Assembly: GCF_000017505.1 (NCBI RefSeq)
Contig: NC_009675.1
Coordinates: 3,605,001-3,669,000, forward strand
Direction: 5' to 3'
Length of the DNA stretch: 64,000 bases
Origin: Anaeromyxobacter sp. Fw109-5
GTDB lineage: Bacteria > Myxococcota > Myxococcia > Myxococcales > Anaeromyxobacteraceae
Below the pieces are notes generated by a model that did no database searches, was not told where the DNA came from, and saw only the letters and a list, made by a program, of their open reading frames with translations. The translations under genes and the position numbers were made by a program. The stretch's first letter is position 1. The number at the start of each line of letters is the position of its first letter. This document shows positions 60,975 through 64,000 of the stretch, one piece after another.

Positions 60975-62317
60975 GCTTCTGGGCCGGACTCCTCACGGCG
61001 AGATCGCACCTCGCCTTCCTCGTCGGGCTCGGGGCGGCGATCCTCGCGGTGCACTACGCGGGCGAGCTCGCGCGCGCCGAGGCGGCGCCGGCCCCGGGGT
61101 TCGCCGCGCTCGCGGCCGGCGAGGCGCCGCGGCTCCGCTCGCGTTCACCCCTCGGCCCGGACGAGCTCCGGCTGGCGAGAGCCGCCTGGAGCTACTTCGA
61201 GCGGAACACCGACGCCACCACGGGGCTCACCGGCTCGGTGGAGGACTATCCGTCCACCACGATGTGGGACACAGGGTCGCAGCTCATGGCGATCCTCGCG
61301 GCGGAGGATCTCGGCGTGATCCCGGCCGACGAGGCGGTGCTGCGCCTGCGGCGCGCCCTGCGGTCGCTCCGCGCGATCCCGCTCTTCGACCGCAAGCTCC
61401 CGAACAAGGCCTACGACACGCGGACGCTCGACATGGTCGGCTACGACAACCGGCCCGCGCCGGAGGGGATCGGCTGGTCGGCGCTCGACGTCTCGCGCGT
61501 CCTCGTCCCGATGTGGATCGTGACGTGGCGCCACCCCGAGCTGACCCCGCTCGTGCGCCGCGCGGTGTCGCGCTGGCGGCTCGGCGCGCTCAGCGATGGG
61601 AGCGCCCTGGTCGGCGCGCAGCGACGGAAGGACGGGCTGATCGAGACCTACCAGGAGGGCCGCTTCGGCTACGAGCAGTACGCCGCCAAGGCGCTGCTGC
61701 CGTGGGGCGTGCCCGTCCCGCGCGCGCTCGACTACCGGGCCCACCTCGCGTTCTCGGAGGTCCTCGGGCAGCGCCTCCCCCACGACGACCGCCACCCGCG
61801 CTCGTACGGCGGCACGCACGCCGCCGTGCTCTCCGAGCCCTGGATCCTCGACGCCCTGGAGCACGGGTTCGACGCGACCACGCTCCCCATCGCGCGGGCG
61901 CTCCTGCGCGTGCAGGAGCGGCGCTTCGCCCGGACGGGGAAGCTCACCGCGATCTCGGAGGACGCCATCGATCGCGCGCCGTGGTTCGCGTACTCGGCGG
62001 TGCTGAACGGCGACGAGCGCTGGACGGCGTTCGCGCCGGACGGCACCGCGATCCCGCAGGACCTCGGGTTCTCGACCAAGGCGGCCCTCGGCTGGGGCGT
62101 GCTGTTCGAGGGGAGCTACCCCGATCGCCTCCTGTCGGCGGCGCGCGAGCTCGCCACCGAGCGAGGGCTCTACGCCGGTCGCTACGACCACGACGGCTCG
62201 GTGAACCGCGCCCTGTCGCTCAACACGAACGCGATCGTCCTCGAGGCGCTCGCGTATCGCACGCGCGGTCCGTGGCTGCGGCCGGACGAGCCGGACGCGC
62301 GGGAGGCCCGGCGATGA
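60971..62317 (+). CDS. DUF3131 protein 1, membrane anchored
   Basis: 448 residues with one N-terminal helix (LAFLVGLGAAILAVHYAGEL) and a periplasmic DUF3131 domain: WSYFERNTDATTGL, STTMWDTGSQLMAILAAEDLG, LPNKAYDTRT, GRFGYEQYAAKALL, APWFAYSAVLNG and SLNTNAIVLEALAY. The (alpha/alpha)6-like repeats resemble carbohydrate-active enzymes. GTG start overlapping the synthase stop by four bases; it probably processes the polymer. Confidence 0.82.
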   Translation: MSFWAGLLTARSHLAFLVGLGAAILAVHYAGELARAEAAPAPGFAALAAGEAPRLRSRSPLGPDELRLARAAWSYFERNTDATTGLTGSVEDYPSTTMWDTGSQLMAILAAEDLGVIPADEAVLRLRRALRSLRAIPLFDRKLPNKAYDTRTLDMVGYDNRPAPEGIGWSALDVSRVLVPMWIVTWRHPELTPLVRRAVSRWRLGALSDGSALVGAQRRKDGLIETYQEGRFGYEQYAAKALLPWGVPVPRALDYRAHLAFSEVLGQRLPHDDRHPRSYGGTHAAVLSEPWILDALEHGFDATTLPIARALLRVQERRFARTGKLTAISEDAIDRAPWFAYSAVLNGDERWTAFAPDGTAIPQDLGFSTKAALGWGVLFEGSYPDRLLSAARELATERGLYAGRYDHDGSVNRALSLNTNAIVLEALAYRTRGPWLRPDEPDAREARR

Positions 62318-64000
62318 GCGCCCGCGTCGCCGCCGCCGCCCTCGCCGCGGCGATCGCGCTCGCGGCGCCCGGCGCCGTCGCCGCCGAGGACGTGGAAGCT
62401 CCGTCCCCCCCCCGGCCGGACGCGCCGCCGCGGGCGCCGGCCGGCGGCGATCCGCAGGGCTCGCTCCAGGATCCGGAGCTCGAGGCGGCGCGGATCGCCT
62501 GGCGCTACTTCGAGCGGAACTACCAGCCCGCGACCGGGCTCGTGAACTCGGTCGAGGGCTACGCGAGCACGACGATGTGGGATCTGGGCTCGACGGTGCT
62601 CGCCACGCTCGCCGCCCGCGAGCTCGGCCTGCTCGAGCCCGCCGCGTTCGACGAGCGCGTCGACACGCTGCTCTGGACCCTGGCGATGCAGCCGCTCTTC
62701 CAGGGCGAGCTGCCGAACAAGGCGTACGACGCCGCCACCGGCAGGATGGCGAACTACGCGAACCAGCCCACCGCCACCGGGATCGGCTTCTCCGCCGTCG
62801 ACCTCGCCCGCCTGTCGTCGGCCCTGTCCATCCTCGCGGAGCGCGCCCCGCAGCACCGCGCCGGGGTGAGGCGCGTGCTCGGGCGCTGGCGCTACTGCCG
62901 CCTCCTCGGCGACGGCGAGCTGCACGGCGCCCACGTCGACGACCGCGGGAAGGTGCAGATCGTCCAGGAGGGGCGGCTCGGCTACGAGCAGTACGCGGCG
63001 GAGAGCTTCGCCCGGCTCGGCTTCGCGATGTCGCGCGCGCGCGACTTCGATCGCCACGCCGCGGACACGCCGATCCTCGGCGTGCCGGTCCGCCGCGACA
63101 CCCGGGACCGGCACCGCTTCGGGGCCGTGGACGCGCTCGTCACGGATCCCTGGGTCCTCGGCGCGTTCGAGCTCGGGCGCGACGGCGAGCGGGGCGAGCT
63201 GCTGCGGCGGGTGTTCGAGGTGCAGAAGCGGCGATGGGAGCAGACCGGGATCCCGACCGCGGCCGGCGAGGACCACGTCGACGAGGCGCCGTGGTTCGTG
63301 TACGGCGCCATCTGGGCGGACGGCGTGCCCTGGAACGTCGTCACGACGGAGGGGGCGGACGCCACGCGGTTCCGTGCGCTCTCGACGAAGGCGGCGTTCG
63401 CGCTCGCGACGCTCTTCCCGGAGGATCCGTACGCGCGGGTGCTCCGCCGCGCCATCGCGAGGGCGCGCGATCCGGACCGCGGCTGGTACGCGGGGATCTA
63501 CGAGCGCGGCGGCCTGAACGAGTCGCTCAACGCCAACACGAACGGCGTCATCCTGGAGGCGATCCTGTACGCGCGCGCCGGCCTGCTCCGCGCCCCGCCG
63601 GGCCGCGCCCCCGTGGCGGCCCGCCGGGGCGGGGTCACCGTCCCCGCCGCGTTCCCGGTCGTCCCCGGCGCGTGCTACCCCGGGACGCCGGAGGCCGCGC
63701 GCGCGGAGGCGACGCCGATCACGCCCGGCGGCGCGGGGCAGCCCGCGGCGCGACGTGCCCGGCTGTACGCGCACCCGCTCACGTTCACCGCGTTCGCCAA
63801 CTACCGCGGCGTCGATCGCGCCGGAGCGGGCGCGGTCGCGACGCTCTGGCCCTGGCGCGCCTCGTTCTTGCGCGTCGGGGCGGAGGCCACGCCGTACTCG
63901 CCCGGAGGCCGGGTGCGCATGCTGTGGGGGATCGGCTGGGACGACTGGCGCGCTCGGACGCCGTACCTGCGCCTCGAGAACTGGGGGCCCATCCGGCCGG
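62314..64000 (+). CDS. DUF3131 protein 2 with C-terminal extension, runs off the window
   Basis: At least 562 residues. A cleavable signal peptide (ALAAAIALAAPGAVAAEDV) replaces the membrane helix of its neighbour. The DUF3131 domain follows with the same signposts (WRYFERNYQPATGL, STTMWDLGSTVL, LPNKAYDAAT, GRLGYEQYAAESF, APWFVYGAIW, SLNANTNGVILEAILY). After about residue 440 a new region begins with alternating residues and aromatic ends (LTFTAFANYRGVDR, VATLWPWRASFLRVGAEATP), perhaps the start of an outer-membrane barrel. Overlaps the previous gene (ATGA). Confidence 0.8.
   Translation, partial: MSARVAAAALAAAIALAAPGAVAAEDVEAPSPPRPDAPPRAPAGGDPQGSLQDPELEAARIAWRYFERNYQPATGLVNSVEGYASTTMWDLGSTVLATLAARELGLLEPAAFDERVDTLLWTLAMQPLFQGELPNKAYDAATGRMANYANQPTATGIGFSAVDLARLSSALSILAERAPQHRAGVRRVLGRWRYCRLLGDGELHGAHVDDRGKVQIVQEGRLGYEQYAAESFARLGFAMSRARDFDRHAADTPILGVPVRRDTRDRHRFGAVDALVTDPWVLGAFELGRDGERGELLRRVFEVQKRRWEQTGIPTAAGEDHVDEAPWFVYGAIWADGVPWNVVTTEGADATRFRALSTKAAFALATLFPEDPYARVLRRAIARARDPDRGWYAGIYERGGLNESLNANTNGVILEAILYARAGLLRAPPGRAPVAARRGGVTVPAAFPVVPGACYPGTPEAARAEATPITPGGAGQPAARRARLYAHPLTFTAFANYRGVDRAGAGAVATLWPWRASFLRVGAEATPYSPGGRVRMLWGIGWDDWRARTPYLRLENWGPIRP

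Overview
The window is about 73% GC, with strongly G/C-biased third codon positions, several Ser/Thr protein kinases, multiheme c-type cytochromes and small myxobacterial-style proteins. This fits a metal-respiring member of the Myxococcota such as Anaeromyxobacter. That assignment is an inference from gene content; there is no rRNA or tRNA in the window to test it.

Left part (1-12.2 kb). A minus-strand series runs leftward from about 5.6 kb: a small protein with four copies of a 10-residue motif, a tetraheme cytochrome c, a four-cluster ferredoxin with a Tat-type signal, and an NrfD-type membrane quinone protein. Together the last three look like a Cbc4-like quinol oxidoreductase. After a strong hairpin come a DUF2339-like membrane protein, an alpha/beta hydrolase and a truncated EamA transporter. 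An FNR-type half-site pair lies in the divergent promoter region. Next are a TPR lipoprotein with a PhnD-like binding protein, an RND exporter, a secreted endonuclease/exonuclease/phosphatase-fold lipoprotein and a UspA protein.

Central metabolism and signalling (12.5-30.5 kb). A chorismate mutase-like domain is fused to a type I-alpha DAHP synthase. A divergent methionyl-tRNA synthetase follows, preceded by a Met-rich mini-ORF and two mutually exclusive hairpins. Then come a SAF-domain homoserine dehydrogenase-like protein, an acetate kinase/phosphotransacetylase pair, a KimA-like potassium/amino-acid permease facing a KdpD/KdpE-like two-component pair without kdpFABC, a RIO kinase with an RG-rich tail beside an RGG-box protein, and a lone receiver protein.

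Copper and extracellular electron transfer (31-39 kb). A 1402-residue multicopper oxidase with two fibronectin III-like domains, a CusF-like copper lipoprotein and, convergently, a nonaheme lipoprotein cytochrome with a collagen-like stalk.

Peptide-export island (about 43-57 kb), the most novel part. An ECF sigma factor lies beside three promoter-ORF-hairpin cassettes encoding 74-88-residue peptides with double-glycine-type leaders (LGDEELGAVSGA), a HlyD adaptor, a C39 peptidase ABC exporter, a second ABC exporter whose C39 domain has lost its catalytic residues, and a TolC protein. A shared GTCAG-N17-GTC promoter-like motif precedes all three peptide genes, the exporter operon, two divergent small genes next to an FHA kinase and, more weakly, a heme-containing membrane sensor. 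The likely scheme is that the sigma factor switches on the peptides and their exporter together, and the C39 domain removes the leader during export through HlyD and TolC. No modification enzyme is visible.

Right end (57-64 kb). A small periplasmic protein, a VKOR-DsbA fusion, then a STAS protein, a cellulose synthase-like glycosyltransferase and two tandem DUF3131 proteins (the second runs off the window), probably making or exporting a surface polysaccharide.
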